NCBI GenBank assembly: GCA_944472135.2
Contig: OX235265.1
Location: forward strand, 40,211,459-40,275,458
Origin: Trichobilharzia regenti
Taxonomy: Eukaryota > Platyhelminthes > Trematoda > Strigeidida > Schistosomatidae
Length of the DNA: 64,000 nucleotides
Reading direction: 5' to 3'
The notes under the pieces were generated by a model. The model did not search any database and had not been told where the DNA came from. It was given only the letters and a program-made list of their open reading frames with translations. Shown here piece by piece: positions 1-11,605 of the stretch (position 1 is its first letter; each line of letters begins with the position of its first letter). The position numbers were made by a program, and so were the translations under genes.

Positions 1-204
1 TCGCCAAACTTGTTTCTGGTTTTTGCGTCCGTTCGTGCCAAGCGTTTGTGAGGAACTTCAAGCGTCAGCGTGAGGCCGAGCGTAGCAAGAGCTGGGCATT
101 AACGGTTTAGGAGACGTGGCTGACAGAGAATCTTCGAGGAACAGCGTGAGGCCTATCGTAGGAAGAGCCGTGTATTAATGGTTTATGTGATTTGGCTGAC
201 AATG
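1..204 (+). mobile_element. 3' part of an LTR (cut by window edge)
   Basis: The last ~115 bp match the 3' half of the solo LTR at 24494-24862 and end in the same TGACA terminus at about 204. The end is present as two tandem copies of roughly 76 bp: one closes with TGACA near 127, the second near 204. The solo LTR has a single unit, so this copy has an internal duplication. The 5' part lies outside the window. No internal retroviral-type coding region is recognisable downstream. Confidence 0.6.
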
Positions 205-1202
205 AGAGAACTAGATATTGTGGGGGTTATTCGTTCGCAGATAATTCTGGGTATGGTTCAAGGCGCTGGCGTGGATCGTTTGAGAAAAACCCCGAAATGA
301 GTTTTCATCGAACCTATGGATCTGAAGCTGCCTGCTGAAGTTTGTGTCACTTTAAGTGGGCTGTTTTGACACTCAGTGTGCAGATATCAGTTCTTCAGTG
401 ATTCTGTGCGAGCTGTCCTTTCAACCAGTTTTAAGGGAGGGAGGAAATAGACAATAAAAGAAGTGTTAGAGAACCACAGATCTACTGGAAACAATATCAG
501 GATTGATGGAGAGCCTTGTAGGTGTTTATATCAGGTAACCTCCGAATAAAATCAGCTTCATGCAAGAAGCTCAGTATGGATTTATGGAAAATCAGTCTAA
601 CATAATAGTATCTTGAAACGACAGGACAAAATCCTTAGACAGCACTGAGGCTGTTGCCCCTAAACCATGCTAAAGCCTTCGATTTTATGTTTAATGAGGT
701 CTCATTCTGGGAAGACCCCAGAATTTAAGTCACTTGTCTAGAACAGTAGTTTGTCAGAAGCACGAGAAAACATTGGATGCGAATTATTTCTGCCTAATGT
801 TCTACCCTTCATACTACCCACCCCCTCTGGAGGTGTTAGCCAGACAACATAGCCGCCGTGCTATTTGTAAAAGCTTCAAGAGACGACTATGATATTGTGG
901 AGACAACTGCGCATATCTGAATTCCTCTTCCCATAGAGGCAGTTTCGATGTAATCGGAACGTTATTTCCGAATTGAATCGATGATGAAATCCTGTTAAAC
1001 ACAAATCAATGTGCTCTTAAATGAAAGAAGCAAGTTTGCGGAGGTCGATGGGATATATCTTACCGAGATCGACTGAAAATTTTCGACAGTTTCGAAAGAG
1101 TAGGCGGAAATCTCTTCCGAAAACTTGAGCAGAGATGGTTCTTTCCCCAGACGGCCATACGGATTGCTGGCTTTTGTTATAATTCTATGAAATTCTTCTT
1201 TT
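205..1202. other. unassigned stretch between LTR end and CR1-like element
   Basis: I see no convincing gene here. The only long frame (814-1002, minus) has no recognisable motif. The segment could be internal sequence of the LTR element to its left or unrelated host DNA. No primer-binding site or zinc knuckle was found. Confidence 0.4.
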
Positions 1203-1214
1203 AGATGTCATGTA

Positions 1215-2000
1215 CTGACATGGCTCACACCCGATGTCACTGACAACGAAGTTAAACCGCAAAACTTCGAAGTGCATAGGGTGAACCGACTAAACCGCAA
1301 AGGAGGTGGCGTAGTCATCTACCTCAAGAAAGGCTTAACCGTGCGTAGTATCGAAGCACTCACCCACGAAAGTGAGTCGTGCGAACTTCTACGCTGCAGA
1401 CTTAAATGCATAGGCCAAGACATTGACCTCATTGCTGTGTACCGCAGTCCTGACTGCAGTGCAGACGACTTCCTAATAGAGAAGCTAGGCTCCTGGACTT
1501 CAAAATGTCGAAGTCTCGTAGTCGGCGACTTCAACGCCCCAACAGTTGACTGGTCGAGCCTAACAACTCCATCTTCAGTCAACTCCTTTGATCATAAACT
1601 GCTAGAATCTAGTATATCGCTAGCCCTAGTCCAACATATCATTAAGCCCACGCGCTATGACTCACAGCACTCCTCCTCAACTCTGGACCTAGTGTTCTAC
1701 CACGGTGAGGATGTGGATCTCATACAACATCTTCCTCCGTTAGGAAGAAGTGACCATGCTGTGCTCACTTTCAAGTTCACAGCAACGGCAGCAAGGGCCA
1801 AAACCCCAGCTCGACCAAACGTTTGGAAAGCTGACATAAATGCGATCGTCTCAGCAGCCAACTCAGTAAACTGGTACATCAATCCAGAGTCCCAAGTAGA
1901 AGCCGCATGGAACCAATTTAAGCAACTTTACGCCCAAGTAACTGTACTTTTCATCCCTTGGTCTGTTCCAAAGGGTCGGAAACATTCCCCCCTTGGATAA
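1215..2000 (+). pseudogene. CR1-like endonuclease domain, first frame segment
   Basis: This is the N-terminal endonuclease part of the retrotransposon protein. Visible landmarks are the GGGVVIYLK segment near 1302, AVYRSPD near 1434, VVGDFNAP near 1521 (catalytic Asn/Asp region) and LGRSDHAV near 1740 (the conserved SDH). The frame runs off at a stop after HSPLG at 2000. The homologous continuation (PPWINREIRKLLRRKRK) is in another frame starting near 1970, so an indel broke the protein there. No start codon is assigned because the 5' end is truncated. Confidence 0.85.
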
Positions 2001-2105
2001 ACCGGGAGATTCGTAAGTTACTCAGACGTAAACGCAAATGTTGGAACCTGTTTGCAACACTTGAGACTTCTGAGACCAGGGAATTATTTAACACTGCTAG
2101 AAATC
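1965..2105 (+). pseudogene. CR1-like linker segment in shifted frame
   Basis: About 45 codons between two compensating frameshifts. The segment reads PPWINREIRKLLRRKRKCWN, the basic linker expected between endonuclease and RT in this family. Reading then returns to the original frame near 2090-2110. Since the frame is restored downstream, two indels of opposite effect are the simplest reading. Confidence 0.75.
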
Positions 2106-3878
2106 CGCCAATCAAGGATGAAGTTCGAGACACACCTGGCCCAAAATGCAAAGGCACAACCTAAGAAAATTTTCTCGTACTTGAATTTCAGGAATAAAAC
2201 ACCCAATGGTGTCCCAAACCTGATTATTGACAAAGATACAATCGAAGAAGATCAAGAAAAAGCAGAAGCAATGGCAAACTACTTCTCCCAAGTCTTCACT
2301 CAGGAGTCATCACTGCCTATAGGATCAGCTCTGGCTGCATCAGAAGAACATGGGATAGATTCCGTTGACATCGACCAAGGCATCGTGCTCAACTTCTTAA
2401 TGAAACTAGATGCAGGAAAATCAATGGGTCCTGATAATCTTCATCCAAGGCTTCTCAAGGAGCTATCAGCCCACATAGCCGGCCCCTTGACCACGATCTT
2501 CAAGCTATCTCCTCTAAATGGAGTGTTGCCACGTGATTGGAAAGACGCCATAGTAACACACATCCACAAAGGAGGATCAAGACAAAGCCCTTCAAATTAC
2601 AGGCCTATCAGTCTCACCAGCACTTTAATCAAGACACTGGAAAGAATTATCAAGAAAAGCATCATGGCTTATCTGGAAAATAGCAGCTTGTTATCTGGAG
2701 CACAGCATGGCTTCCGGAGGAACCTCTCATGCCTGTCAAATCTCCTGACTGCAAGAGAAAGCTGGGTCAAATCAAAGGACAGAAGACCCGTTGACGTCGT
2801 CTTCATAGACTTCAGTAAAGCCTTTGATAAAGTACCTCACAAAAGACTACTCATGAAATTGGAAAGTCTTGGTATCAAAGGCAGACTACTAGACTGGCTC
2901 AGGGAATTCCTCATAGATAGGAGGCAGAGGGTTAGGATCAACTCAAAACTCTCCTCTTGGACAGCAGTAAGTAGCGGAGTGCCACAAGGCACGGTTCTCG
3001 GTCCTCTCCTTTTTATTCTGTATATCAATGAGTTACCTCTGCTCACCGACTCCCCTATGGTCCTATACGCAGATGACTTAAAAATTTGGGGAGAGCTGAA
3101 GGGCAACAGTGATACGTTCACGTTGCAAGAGGACCTCAACAAATTGTCAGAGTGGTTCGTTGAATGGATGCTCCCGATCAATGTGGCAAAATGTGCAACC
3201 ATGCGCATTGGACAAGCAAGCACAAGCTCCTACGAATCAGAGGGAATAACACTTCCATCAGTTCAGACTCACTTGGACTTAGGTGTCATAGTTAGCCACG
3301 ACTTAAAAACTACAGCACACTGTCGCGCGGTGGCTGCACGTAGTTTCAGGTCCTTATGGGCGATTCGCAGAGCCTTTACAAGAATTACCAGAGATATGTT
3401 CACCTCCTTATATACATCTCTGGTTAGGTCAAGACTGGAAAACTGCATCCAGGCCGCCAGTCCTTGTCTAAAAGGGGATTCACACATTCTAGAAAGTGTT
3501 CAAAGGAAGGCAACACGTATGGTTCACAGCATGTCTAACTTATCATACGAGAAAAGACTAGACAGTTTAAATCTCTTCTCACTGTCATACCGTAGGCAGA
3601 GAGGAGATTTAATCACAATGTTTAAAATTTTAAATAATGACTACGGACCTGACCTATTCTCTCTTTTCCTCCCAACCAGGTCGGAACACCTTAGAGGACA
3701 TAGCAGGAAAGTTCAAAAGCCAAGAAGAAATCATATTGCTGTTGAGTACTGGTTCTCACACCGAGTCATAAACTCTTGAAACCGACTCCCAGAAGAAGTG
3801 GTGTCTGCAAGCTCAAATGATTCTTTTCAAGAAGGGTTTGGACAACCACAGAAATCTACCAGAAAGGGATTAACATAG
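2100..3878 (+). pseudogene. CR1-like reverse transcriptase domain with nonsense codon
   Basis: The RT domain is complete: NYRPISLTS near 2596, the motif A segment VFIDFSKAFDKVPH near 2797-2840, SGVPQGTVLGPLLF near 2974-3015, and the catalytic YADD at 3066-3077. A C-terminal region of about 200 residues follows. A TGA at 3777-3779 interrupts INS-NRLPEEVV, where the related copy has SCNRLPEEAV; the frame stays open for 32 more codons to a TAG at 3876-3878. One point mutation therefore removes about 33 C-terminal residues. Together with the upstream frameshifts this makes the copy non-autonomous. Confidence 0.88.
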
Positions 3879-3925
3879 GCTCCAAGCCTTCCATCCTCAA
3901 CCAATAAATCTGAAAATCTGAATGT

Positions 3926-5240
3926 GCAGTTGTTGATGTTACTTTGCTTATTGTAATAGCACGTATGTGCAGGTGTTTATAAAGGTTAACAATATGATGA
4001 TTCGAGGATCGCGTTTCAGTTCGGTAAACTTAAACGACCTCACCATCACAAGCTTCTATCGAATGATCCTATATTGTACATTGAATCGCATCCTAAACTT
4101 CCACTGACGCGCCGTTAAGTAGTTTCGCAACCGTATTATTTGTTGGGATTTTAAAGTATGTGTCTGATTATGGCAAGTGGTACATTTAGTTTCGAACATA
4201 TTCTGTCACTTAAAACATCATAGATTAGTCATAATAGAGTATCTGTGTACGTGATTATATCCGTATGGAACAATTTTGGGGTGATATCTGTGCATTAATT
4301 CTCAGATACTTTGGGGTACCTTGTGGTAATTTTGACTAATTTCCTCAAGACTTCCCACATAATATTGCACTTAAATTGCCCGAATTTTTATGGTGTTGAG
4401 GACAAATAACTTTTAATGACTTCCAAATGCCTAAGCCCTTAGTAATTTATTGCCGTTACGAATATAGATGTAGATTTAAAGTCGACTTTAGAATTCTAAA
4501 CTAATTGTAAACTGTTCGTCGGTGATGTCGTCTTATGGTAAATTGATATTTTGTCCAACTCAAAAGAACCCCGGTATGCACTGAATTAATGTTGGTAGTG
4601 CTTGTAAAGAACACTGGACACCTGGTGTGGTAAGTCCTGAGGAACAGCATTCGTAGCGGAAATAATGCCTTCAATACTGTGAAACAAAACTTCATAGTCA
4701 ACTAATAAAATTGGTGCTGAAAGATTGCACTCGAAAACCAGTGATCAAAGGAGACAATGACATATGTCATATATAGTTGGGTTTGATGTTGGCAAATCGA
4801 GATTCATCAAACAGGTAGTGTCATATGTTTTCTCCATAGATGGCGTAATAATTGTAGTTGATTGTTCCAAAGTGAAGCGTTTCACTCAATACTTAGGCTG
4901 CTTTAGGTCAAATTTTTTCTTGACCGAGTGAATTCTTCACTGAATGTTGAAATGCTTGCAGTTGTGAAATTTGATATACCCACTTCATCTTTTAAACGGT
5001 GACTTTTAGTCTTCTTAGTCAGTCACGCTCGCTAACTCTTGCAGTCAGTATCGTTTCAAACTGTTGTTAAGTATTGAGGAAGATGTCTGATGGTAATTTC
5101 TGTTTGGTGGTAATCGATGTGGATGTTTGAAATCCTGTCGATGTTTTACTACTTTCATAGCTTTTCGTGATATCCCTGAGTAAATTATCAAAATGCCTAA
5201 AAGTCGCTTATGCATATATAATTTCCTTAAAAGCATGTTT
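3926..5240. other. AT-rich intergenic sequence, one coding-like stretch
   Basis: No gene could be established. On the minus strand about 50 codons (roughly 4590-4740) stay open behind a plausible acceptor, including QDLPHQVSSVLYKHYQ, but no family is recognised and no partner exon was found. Confidence 0.3.
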
Positions 5241-5246
5241 TACAGG

Positions 5247-5412
5247 GTTATTTCCGTTAGTGTATTATGGTCTTGGAAATTTAAACACTTGTAGTTATGG
5301 TCCTATCGAGACTGCTCTTAGACATGTTTTGTCACACCCGAAACTGCATTTTGGAGGTATGGAGAATGTGTTAATGGCTCACTTAGAACTGTACTCATTA
5401 ACTGTACAGTAA
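5247..5412 (+). CDS. possible terminal exon, unassigned (weak SRR1-like motif)
   Basis: A TTTTACAG acceptor ends at about 5246 and is followed by an open frame of 54 codons ending TAA at 5410-5412. It begins GLFPLVYYGLGNLNTCSYGP. The LVxYGLGN piece resembles the glycine motif of SRR1-like proteins, but the QLA segment that usually follows is not evident. The frame has a coding-like composition compared with the AT-rich flanks. No upstream exons were recognised. It could be a relic exon or chance. Confidence 0.25.
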
Positions 5413-5649
5413 TAATGAACAGAAACGTAATAAGTATTACCACTAACATAGTGTCATTCAGTAATAATAACATTAATATCAGACAGTTTTTTTAGCAGTT
5501 CCACCCTCCTTGTCTCAAGACCTTTTATTAAAATGGGTTCTGAGAACAGAGCATTAGTATTAAAAACACTTATTATTCATTTTTGTGACTGACATATCTG
5601 CTTATAGAGCACGGGACTATCACAAACCTTAATTTCAGCCACTCAGTTG

Positions 5650-5871
5650 GTTACCATTATCATTATATTTATTTATTTTTTATTTCTGATTTACAGCTTG
5701 ATTCCACACCGTATTTTTGGTACAAGTATGGAATTTTCAGCATGGATACCGGTAGCCCAAATTTTGCAGACCCACCATAGATACCAGGTGTGCGTCGGCA
5801 GGGGATCGGACCTCGGACCATGTGCATGGTCTGCGGGAGTCGTAACCACTGTGCCACCGACGCACTGCATT
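5650..5871 (-). mobile_element. tRNA-derived SINE-like repeat
   Basis: The minus strand at about 5797-5871 is tRNA-like: a GGCACAGTGGTTACGACTC A-box region and a GGTCCGATCC B-box region, flanked by a GTGCGTCGG/CCGACGCAC acceptor-like stem. The same head occurs at 55848-55920 and 63343-63422. The body to the left (5650-5796) differs from those two, so this may be a different subfamily or a chimaera. Base changes in the B-box and anticodon arm make a functional tRNA unlikely. Confidence 0.6.
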
Positions 5872-7117
5872 TACAATTGCGAACTGTTTTCTTATAATTG
5901 TTTGGACCCTTAATCTCTCTGGCTGAGTTTCAACATAGAAATTCACGCTTAAGTGAAGCAGTTCAAGTTGTCGTACCCCCATGCAGCACACAATAGTAGA
6001 GGAAATAGGAATTCAAAGGAAGTATGACGAACAGGAAGAATAGTTACATTTAGCATAATTATGATTTAGTGGGTCTGGGAGGATACAAAGAGTAAATGCT
6101 TCTGTGCCATCGAGAATGGATTTGAGCTATATTACCAGCGGTCTCAAGCCATTGGCTCTGAGCATCCGCGGGTCCCTGAGCAGGCAGTCTATGCCGCCCT
6201 TCGTGGCTCATATTAACAGTCATAAACTCCATGGATTAATGCCGGGTTCTGTTGTCACTACTTCTAAATCTATTCCAACCTAGTCCTATGTCATTCCATA
6301 TTAATTTGTTTATTAAGTGTATCACAGTAAAGCAGTATTATTTAATAGATAACGTCCTATGTCATCTGACTTTAGACTTTCGAATTACTAAGTATTTATT
6401 AGCGTGTAATGCCCTTAAGTTTCTGATATGAGTCACAGATTTATATGTAAATTATCTTTTTGGGGTCCTCGTGATGTCTAAAATAGCTCTTTGAAGAGTA
6501 TAAGTGAGGTGACTTTAAGTTGTTCTTAACTGTTCAGGTGTAATAACTCCTTGTCATCCTTTTGATTTTAAAACTGTTCATCAATAGTTATCTGTTCGTC
6601 CCATGAAAACCATGTGTCTGTTGCTGTTAATAATTCTCTTTCTTCCCCTTCATTCTATGTGTTTCTTCCAACTATAAAAACTAATTGATTCGTCATTCAG
6701 AATTGAAATCAGTGACTATCATACTTCAGTTTTGTTTTATCTATAGCTGAAGTCAACATAAACTGAGGAATGATTACTTAATCTTGTCAAGGGAAAATTC
6801 TAATTAGTTTATTGTGTTATTATTCTATTTTCCTAATATATTTGGTGCCATGGTGTGTTTAACTGACCAAACAAATAAATAAATACTTTCATACTGAAGC
6901 ATGTTTTAAGTAAATAAAGTTTATTCACATGTTTGCATTTGGCTTCGAATCTAGCTGGCCAGTGAGATTGCTTCACTATCCTCACTGGTGGTATAACTAT
7001 GAGAATATGGTCAGTGCATCTGAGTTATTATCATTTCTGTCCTTAGTGCTCTGTTAGCTTTATAAACAATCTGCTAATATTTCGAATGATTCATCCTCTT
7101 TGTTGTCACTTTTCCAG
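5872..7117. other. intergenic sequence upstream of LIN37
   Basis: AT-rich, no recognisable coding exon. A short repeat-like GC-richer patch (about 6140-6290) stands out from its surroundings, and a CAAATAAATAAATA run lies near 6880. The LIN37 promoter must lie here or further upstream but no clear core element is visible. Confidence 0.4.
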
Positions 7118-7166
7118 GCAAACTATTGAAGTCCAGTCGTACTGCTGTTGAAGCTTGTAACAAAAT
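7118..7166 (+). other. 5' UTR exon segment of LIN37 behind a splice acceptor
   Basis: A TTTTCCAG acceptor ends at 7117, 49 nt upstream of the chosen LIN37 start codon. It may accept an upstream non-coding exon or a trans-spliced leader, which schistosomes use on many mRNAs. The sequence alone cannot decide between them. Confidence 0.45.
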
Positions 7167-10100
7167 ATGGGTTCTTCTTGGAATGAAACTGGTTGGTGGG
7201 CTGATCAGGAAGGTTTGTTAATTTTTCCACTAGTATGTCCTCTTAGAATCTGAACTTTCGTATGCTCACGAAAAACTAGATAGAGTACTACAAATGTTGA
7301 TAGAAGATCCATCTAGAATGTATGACTGTTGAAGCACGTAGTTTTAATTACTTAATTACAGAAAGAATAGTACCAAGTACAAGGATGACGTGGCAAGTCG
7401 AAGAGATTCTGCTGAAAAAGAAAAATATAGAAGCCCCTTTTACAAAGTATCTCCAACTGATATCAAACGAAAGAAGCGACGAGAACCTTCTGATGAAGAA
7501 GAGACTTACAAAGGTTTGTCACTGAGCTACTGGTAAACTCTTTTAGAATCATTTGTTATAAAGGTTTTTGAAAGAAGTGTGGATTTTGGTCAGTTCAGTG
7601 AAAATGCTGCCTTGTATCCTATGGCAAGAGCCTGGATTCGCAACCTAAATCAAGGTGATTCTTCATCATGGAATGACGTACCATCCATGGACGATGATCA
7701 AGAGGTATTGCTTTCTAATTATCCTGAGTGTGTTACTTTTCTCATTTTTAAGTTCGTTTGTGTAATAACAGGAATAATTAATAAAAAGTGGGACCATAGA
7801 TAAGTTTTTCTAACCTTTCGCACTAGACAGTTCACTAATGATTAGGAGCTAAGTGCATAGAATAAGTGGTACCGTACTTAAAAAGTAAGTTTATTCAAAA
7901 TCTCTTAGTTTGAGAATGGGTAACATTAACTTGATCAAGTATGGACTCTCAGCTGGAGACAACAAAGAAGCATATTCCTAGTCTCATTATTACTTAGAGG
8001 GAGTTCAAAAAGCATCTTACCTCAAAAACTTCCTTTTCTTTGTAATACAATATACTGATTGGTTGGTTAGTTATAACTTTAATTAATGATCAGTGAGCGT
8101 GTTACAAGCATCACTGCTTCCGAGATAAGTCATACCGAGAAAAATTACCACTGCTCCCTAAGTATCTGTTATTGGCTACTTTAATTCTAACCTTGTCAAA
8201 CGTAAATGCTGCCTCATGTTACGGAGGTTAGCAGCAATGGGTCGATAAAAGTACCATTATAATAATAACTAGTACCAAAGGAGTTTTCCAATACTTGTAT
8301 AATTCGTTAACATCTGACCACATAAACGGTTAACTTCAGAATATGAATGGAAATAAAGGTTTGTTGAATAACTCCTCATTATTAGCCGCTAGGAGTTTGT
8401 TTCTGTGGTTCATTGGGATCTTTAGTAAGCATTCATCCAGAATATTTCTATGTGACTTTCACCTGTTATCCTTGTTAGTCTAGCATTGAATTTTGTCCTG
8501 TTGTGTTGAACAGGTGTTGTTCGGTATCGGAAAGCGTTGAAATCAGTCACTGTAAATGCAACTTGACAGTCATGTGCACTAAGTGAGGAACCACATGTGC
8601 TGTGTTAAGTATGTTGTTTATCTATTGACACCATAGCGTATATGGAGTTCCATAATATGACTAGCAGACAGTAGGCTGTTTAAGGCAGTTTTCGATTCAG
8701 TGACATAGAGGAATTCATTAATGATACTAAAGTCCTACAGTAACCTTGTCGCAACATTCAACCGTACAACACTAAAAGTAGTCATAATATCTGGTTTCTA
8801 AGCACAATCAATTACATTGGACAAAATGTAGTAAAGTATAGGCTTCAGCTCTTGACGTAGTTACGCAGTTCCTTAATAATTTAATATACTTGGTTATTGA
8901 AATAATAGAGATTTGTAGCTCAGGTAGATGATTTGCAGTTAGTAGTGCTCTCTGAGCTGGTTGGTTTAGTTGTGGAGCTTTCGTCGTCTTTGTGGACGAC
9001 ATCTTCAGCACAAGTTTTGGCATAAAGTGAACTGATTTAAATTTTCCATGAGTGATAGAAAGAAAGCAAGTGACGAATCTGATATGATGTAATCCCAGTT
9101 CACCCAGGCAGGCAGCTAGAATTCGGCCTTTAGGCTAAAACTAAACTAGCATGTTGTTGAAGAACTCAGCTCCGAATGAGCCAAGTAGTTAGCAACACTA
9201 CTGCTTGACGTAAAGAGTTCCTAATTACTCACGAATCAATAGTATACACTTTCCTCCTGGTTTTCTAATCAAACATCAGGTTAGAATTACCTACTGTAAT
9301 ATGTCAGTTCTAGTTGTCTTTCTTGAAGTGGCTCAAGAACATAGATCTTTTCTAGGAAGCAGTGGTGAGAAGAAAAGCGAACGTCTGCATAACTCTTACA
9401 TTTATAAACCAGGTTCCTGAAAAGGATTGTAGAAATAATTACACGGTAAGATGTCAAATTAGCTCTTCCATTTAAATCACCCACAAAACTTATTTATATG
9501 GTTTAATTAAAAATGACACTTGGGGTTCTACTCTAATATAAGAAAATGGATTTGTAATACTTCATTACCTCAAGCAACTCTAATCAGTTCCACATTTGTG
9601 AATTTGCCTCTCGTGAACAACGCGACTTCGACCAGAACTAGGTTGAAGAAAGCTATTGGCCAGAGCAAGACGTAGGCAGTGTTTAATTAGCTAGAAATCA
9701 CGATAGGATATTTCTGAGCACTACCATACAGTACTTAAGTGTAACAAATTTCCACCCCATCTTGCTTATTGTGATGTGATTTTAGTTATGGCGTTCGATA
9801 TTTGCAGCTGAAGTTATGGATGCTCTAGTAGTTTTGTTGTCAAAGATTTCGAAGCAAGTGTAGATACTATCTTCAATTGCCTCTCCCTGAGGGAATAGAT
9901 TTGACACGCTTATTTAATTGAATATCTCATCGTGAGTCGAGTGCATTTTAGTTGGGTTCTATCCATGAGGTTGTGTTACTGATGTCGCTGGATTGAGTTT
10001 CCTTTGAGGATAACTTAATGTCACTAACCTAGCTTTTTTGTATCTAATACATATAGTTGCACATGTCTGTAAAGACTGACATGAATATATATCAAACAAT

Positions 10101-11570
10101 TGTGTAGTACCTAACATCGTCTTTTAAACATTTGAACACGAAGCGATTTATGCCAATACACTATAATCTTGTTGACATTTGTCTTTTAGAATAATGATCA
10201 ACTTCCCGATTGTCACTATGCATTACCTAAGCCAAGTGATGGCTTTACTGATAACGAAATTCGTATACCCCCACCTCTACCATCTGAAGGTCAACCATTC
10301 CTTATTAATATTGAGGTAATTGTCGCTATTCATGCTAATTGTTTTAAAAATCTAGAATCCGCCAAAGGAGATGTCACCTGAAGGGTTACTGGAACAACAC
10401 ATTGTTCGTTGGAGGGAAATTCGGAGGAAGTAAGTGATGCTTTTAAAAACTGAAGTCCCTGAAAACTTTCATCCACATCCATCTTACTCAGACGTGTATT
10501 CTGCTAACTTCTTAATTTTATTTTAATTAGCTTTCTGTACGACTGATTGTGGCATTTTTTAAACAAACATTTAGTTAGCCTTTAGCCGGCCAATGAATCA
10601 CCATTCATTCATCCAAAAAGACATACTAGCGTGTATATACTCAAATGCTTTGGAATTTGCTTTAAAACGCAGGGTCGGTGAATGTCACTACAATTGTCTA
10701 CAGATTTCATATTTCGTTTCAGAGCGTTTTTCATACGAAATCCCCACGTATATAATTGGGTTAATTAAACAGCATGACTTGCACATTATTTTTTAGTGAA
10801 GACAAGATAAAAAAAATGAGATTAGTGAACCAATCCGCATGTATGTGAAAGTATTTAGTTGTAATTGAAATAATAGTACTCCTTATAGATTATGTAGAAC
10901 GTTTATAAATAGTCACAGGCCACTTGATTGAAGGGATTTTCAACGATACTGACTTTGATGAAAGTATGCTCTCAAGAACGGAAAGTTCAATACCGAAACT
11001 TGGAGAAACCTTTTACTGTATTAGTATTCTGTTTTCCTATTGCACGTAAAATTTATCGATTAAATTTTTGAAATATATAAAAATGAGAGTTCTAAACCGT
11101 AAGACTTATTGCTTGTTCTCTAATTATTATAAGACACAATGCGACTCGATAGTTTGCCATGCATATTTTCGGAAATGTTCACCAATTCCGAAACGTGTTA
11201 AGTCAGCCATATGAGTTTGGTTGACACCTGAAGTGATTACCATACAGCACTGAATGTGGATAAAACGCAGGTCATACGCTGGAACTCTCTTTGTTTAGAA
11301 TTTGAACGGACTCTAAATACCATACCAACATTCACTAAAAGTTACTTAGTTGTTTTGCGGAGGAATCTTTTTCGAATTTTGAACAGTAATGGAGTTATAC
11401 ATACGGGAAAATCAAAAATTCAATTCAGTAGTGGAGTTGTATTTTAAAAAAATCATTTCGTTTTAATTTTCAGATGGAAAGCCGCCTGTCGTGACAACGA
11501 AGAACGGTATCTGGACTCCTATCTTATTCTTAAAGAAACGTATGATAAATTTTGTAAAGACATGCCATAA
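7167..11570 (+). CDS. LIN37: LIN37 homologue, MuvB/DREAM complex subunit (7 exons)
   Basis: Exons are 7167-7212, 7247-7319, 7362-7513, 7547-7704, 10190-10315, 10356-10429 and 11474-11570. Every junction is GT-AG and phases join to 241 codons plus TAA, close to human LIN37 (246 aa). Introns are 34, 42, 33, 2485, 40 and 1044 nt. Landmarks: an N-terminal amphipathic segment HEKLDRVLQMLIE; a basic patch KRKKRRE at residues 75-81; the family signature FERSVDFGQFSENAALYP around residues 98-115 followed by ARAWIRN; a proline-rich IPPPLPSE; and a C-terminal helix with IVRWREIRRKWK. LIN37 is known as a nuclear MuvB subunit needed for DREAM-mediated repression of cell-cycle genes. The start ATG was chosen because it opens exon 1 in the only frame that joins in phase. 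No disabling mutation is visible. Confidence 0.9.
8808..9060 (-). repeat. repeat-like segment with hammerhead-like core in LIN37 intron 4
   Basis: On the minus strand the string CTGAAGA (about 9000-9006) is followed by an inverted GTCGTC/GACGAC pair with a six-base loop and then GAAA. That is the layout of a hammerhead core (CUGANGA, helix II, GAAA). One extra T sits between CTGAAGA and helix II, and helices I and III are not convincing. Penelope-like elements are known to carry hammerheads, so this may be an eroded fragment of one. Confidence 0.3.
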
Positions 11571-11605
11571 AATCTATGATATTTTAACGTGTTCAGTGTA
11601 TATTT
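11571..11605. other. 35 bp convergent gap between LIN37 and UFSP1 stop codons
   Basis: The LIN37 TAA (11568-11570) faces the UFSP1 TGA (11606-11608). The first AATAAA on the LIN37 strand is at about 11786, inside UFSP1 intron 4. The two mRNAs would therefore overlap antisense over the last UFSP1 exon if that signal is used. Confidence 0.7.

Larger units (their letters stand above)
1203..3925 (+). mobile_element. CR1-like non-LTR retrotransposon, 5'-truncated
   Basis: A single element carries an apurinic-type endonuclease domain followed by a reverse transcriptase. Homology begins near 1203 inside the endonuclease (LTWLTPDVTDNE at about 1215). The untranslated 3' end is shared with the degraded minus-strand copy at 15540-16915 and closes with an AATAAATCTGAA repeat-like tail at about 3900-3925. 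The copy is young enough to keep almost all motifs but has two frame breaks and one nonsense codon. CR1/Jockey-type placement follows from domain order and motifs; the family name (schistosome SR1/Perere group) is inference. Confidence 0.88.

Noticed and set aside
2837..3223. Minus-strand ORF of 128 codons
   Set aside because: It is a shadow of the CR1-like RT on the other strand.
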